Assembly: GCF_900114465.1 (NCBI RefSeq)
Contig: NZ_FOTD01000011.1
Location: forward strand, 34,249-98,248
From: Trichococcus palustris
GTDB lineage: Bacteria > Bacillota > Bacilli > Lactobacillales > Aerococcaceae
Direction: 5' to 3'
Length of the DNA stretch: 64,000 nt
Shown here: positions 63,022 to 64,000 of the stretch, piece by piece
How the letters are laid out: each line of letters opens with the position of its first letter
How positions within the stretch are numbered: the stretch's first letter is position 1
Notes under the pieces: model-generated
The model's database searches: none
Told to the model about the DNA's origin: nothing
Seen by the model: the letters and a program-made list of their open reading frames with translations, nothing else
Made by a program: the position numbers and the translations under genes

Positions 63022-63654
63022 GTGATTGAAAAATTGAAATCTTTGATCGGGTACGTTGCGTTGTTTTTTATGGCACTGAGCTTCAGCATTGCCTTTACCA
63101 TAAATTTTACGCCTTTGTATGCATTCGATATCGAATATTTGAACATCGAACAAATGACAGACATGCCGAAACGTGTGCTGCTGGAAAATTATCAGGTGAT
63201 AATCGACTATTTGAATTTCCCTTGGATAAAGGAATTGAGCATGCCTGACTTCCCGGCCTCGGCAAGCGGACTCTTTCATTTTTCTGAAGTGAAGCAGCTG
63301 GTCGGATGGGATTACGTCATCTTCCTCATAGCGACATTCGTCTCGCTTTTGTTTTTGAAAAAGATGAAGGAAGAGAAGGGCTATTGGAAATTGCTGAACC
63401 CGCTGCGGATCATGATTGCCGCTCCACTGGTTGCCTTAAGCTTGATATTCATCAATTTCGATCAGCTGTTTATCGCCTTTCATCGCGTTTTCTTCAACAA
63501 TAATGACTGGATTTTTGATTCCCGGACAGACCCGATCATCATGGCTTTGCCGGAAGAATTCTTCATGCACTGTTTTGTTCTCGTCATTATTTTGATTGAA
63601 CTATTTTTGATGCTGTTGCTCTCATGGGCAAAGAAAAAAGTGAAACAAGCCTAA
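63022..63654 (+). CDS. TIGR01906-type integral membrane protein
   Basis: About 210 residues from GTG 63022 (GGAAG 7 bases upstream). Four or more membrane segments: residues ~8-28, a large extracytoplasmic loop, ~98-115, ~135-150 and ~185-205. The family lies downstream of yutF in many Firmicutes. HFSEVKQLVGW and the loop DWIFDSRTDPIIMALPEEFFMHCF are typical. Function unknown. Its 3' end overlaps the converging transposase frame. Confidence 0.85.
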   Translation: MIEKLKSLIGYVALFFMALSFSIAFTINFTPLYAFDIEYLNIEQMTDMPKRVLLENYQVIIDYLNFPWIKELSMPDFPASASGLFHFSEVKQLVGWDYVIFLIATFVSLLFLKKMKEEKGYWKLLNPLRIMIAAPLVALSLIFINFDQLFIAFHRVFFNNNDWIFDSRTDPIIMALPEEFFMHCFVLVIILIELFLMLLLSWAKKKVKQA

Positions 63655-63999
63655 AAAATGAGGCTGGGACATAACTAGCTGAAATGAATTAAAAAAGGTT
63701 CCAATCACCGAATTTTGGTGGTTGGAACCTTTTTTCGAGGGCCAAGGTGCAGATTCCCTCCCAAGGAGGGCTGTCTGAACAGCGTATTTCCTCATGTTCA
63801 CTGCCATAAGCGCAAATCCCAAGTCATTGCGCACCTTCTCCTTTCCTCTGACCGAGAATCGAGTGAAGCACAAATTAGCCTTCAAGAATCCGAACACTGG
63901 TTCTACATCGATCTTCCGTTTTCCGTAGATCGCGCCAGTCTTTTCATCCGAAAGCAAATCTTTAATTATTTTTTTCTGTTGTTCCCACTTCTCGTTGTA
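63622..63999 (-). CDS. IS1182-family transposase, C-terminal part, cut by window edge
   Basis: About 126 residues, open to the right edge. IYGKRKIDVEPVFGFLKANLCFTRFSVRGKEKVRNDLGFALMAVNMRKY is, in overlapping parts, the conserved end of DDE transposases of the IS1182/IS4-like group with the catalytic Glu region. The frame runs through the terminal repeat and its stop lies in the neighbouring gene. Whether the full gene is intact cannot be seen. Confidence 0.85.
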   Translation of the reverse strand, partial: YNEKWEQQKKIIKDLLSDEKTGAIYGKRKIDVEPVFGFLKANLCFTRFSVRGKEKVRNDLGFALMAVNMRKYAVQTALLGRESAPWPSKKGSNHQNSVIGTFFNSFQLVMSQPHFLGLFHFFLCP

Positions 64000-64000
64000 G
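63660..64000 (-). mobile_element. End of an IS1182-type insertion sequence
   Basis: GAGGCTGGGACATAACT at 63660-63676 matches the type of terminal repeat found on these elements. The rest of the element lies beyond the window. Confidence 0.7.
63691..63736. terminator. Strong hairpin inside the IS end
   Basis: AAAAAAGGTTCCA-TCACC pairs with GGTG-TTGGAACCTTTTTT. It can stop transcription in both directions at the element border. Confidence 0.8.

Overview
The window reads as the chromosome of a low-GC Firmicute of the order Lactobacillales. The evidence is strong AAGGAGG-type ribosome binding sites, T-box leaders in front of methionine and aromatic amino acid genes, catabolite-repression (cre-like) sites near sugar genes, many PTS and 6-phospho-glycosidase functions, the yunD-yutD-yutF block, and a Fic protein closely resembling the one of Enterococcus faecalis. 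A Carnobacteriaceae member (Trichococcus-like) is my best guess. That is inference, since no rRNA gene is present.

Layout. 1-760: 3' end of sufB. 1275-9071: one long operon (ABC amino-acid importer, PLP aminotransferase, D-2-hydroxyacid dehydrogenase, second ABC ATPase, MFS transporter, Lrp-type regulator) that looks like a route turning an imported amino acid into a 2-hydroxy acid. 9150-16060: an AT-rich acquired island with a giant HD plus HSP90-type ATPase protein, a decayed fic copy, a restriction-endonuclease-like protein and an intact class III Fic. 16068-21154: a flavin module (ApbE, LysR, FMN reductase, and a three-domain FMN-reductase/FMN-bind/fumarate-reductase fusion). 21700-26302: stress and redox enzymes (TetR, two SDRs, OYE, MDR) with a matched pair of TetR operators. 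26640-30821: a HAD phosphatase and an mmuP-mmuM operon behind a Met T-box. 31111-36284: HicAB, an aldo-keto reductase, an unknown protein, and a GIY-YIG/DUF2075 helicase with two MazG-like proteins. 36415-43207: nitroreductase, small ORFs, RpiR/GH4, a Phe T-box with DAHP synthase, and a decayed GPH symporter/ROK kinase pair. 43355-49303: AraC, GH36 alpha-galactosidase, GH32 sucrose-6-phosphate hydrolase and PTS EIIBC. 49451-53774: methyltransferase, MerR with aldo-keto reductase, map, EamA transporter. 53842-55303: an IS605-type element with tnpB alone, inserted in the 3' end of a carD-like gene. 56119-58375: GH1 and scrambled gene fragments. 58528-63654: HTH protein, MarR, ybaK, yunD-yutD-yutF and a membrane protein. 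63622-64000: end of an IS1182-type element.

Two themes cross the window. First, at least seven intergenic spots carry arrays of a GC-rich palindromic repeat (core TCTCCGGTGAGG...CACCGGAGA), several starting about 20 bp after a terminator; one unit serves as the terminator of the GH1 gene. Second, regulation can be read from sequence: three promoters with 19-bp spacers around the same GGAGTNNRCTCC-type dyad tie two aldo-keto reductase genes 18 kb apart to one MerR regulator.

The most likely undescribed system is the island at 9150-16060. It couples an HD domain and an HSP90-like ATPase in one chain, next to a nuclease-like protein and Fic toxins. The GIY-YIG/helicase/MazG cassette at 33824-36284 is the second candidate. 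Small-scale novelties include likely AUU/AUC start codons, an inverted repeat covering a ribosome binding site, and a TnpB element whose removal restores an open carD-like C-terminus.
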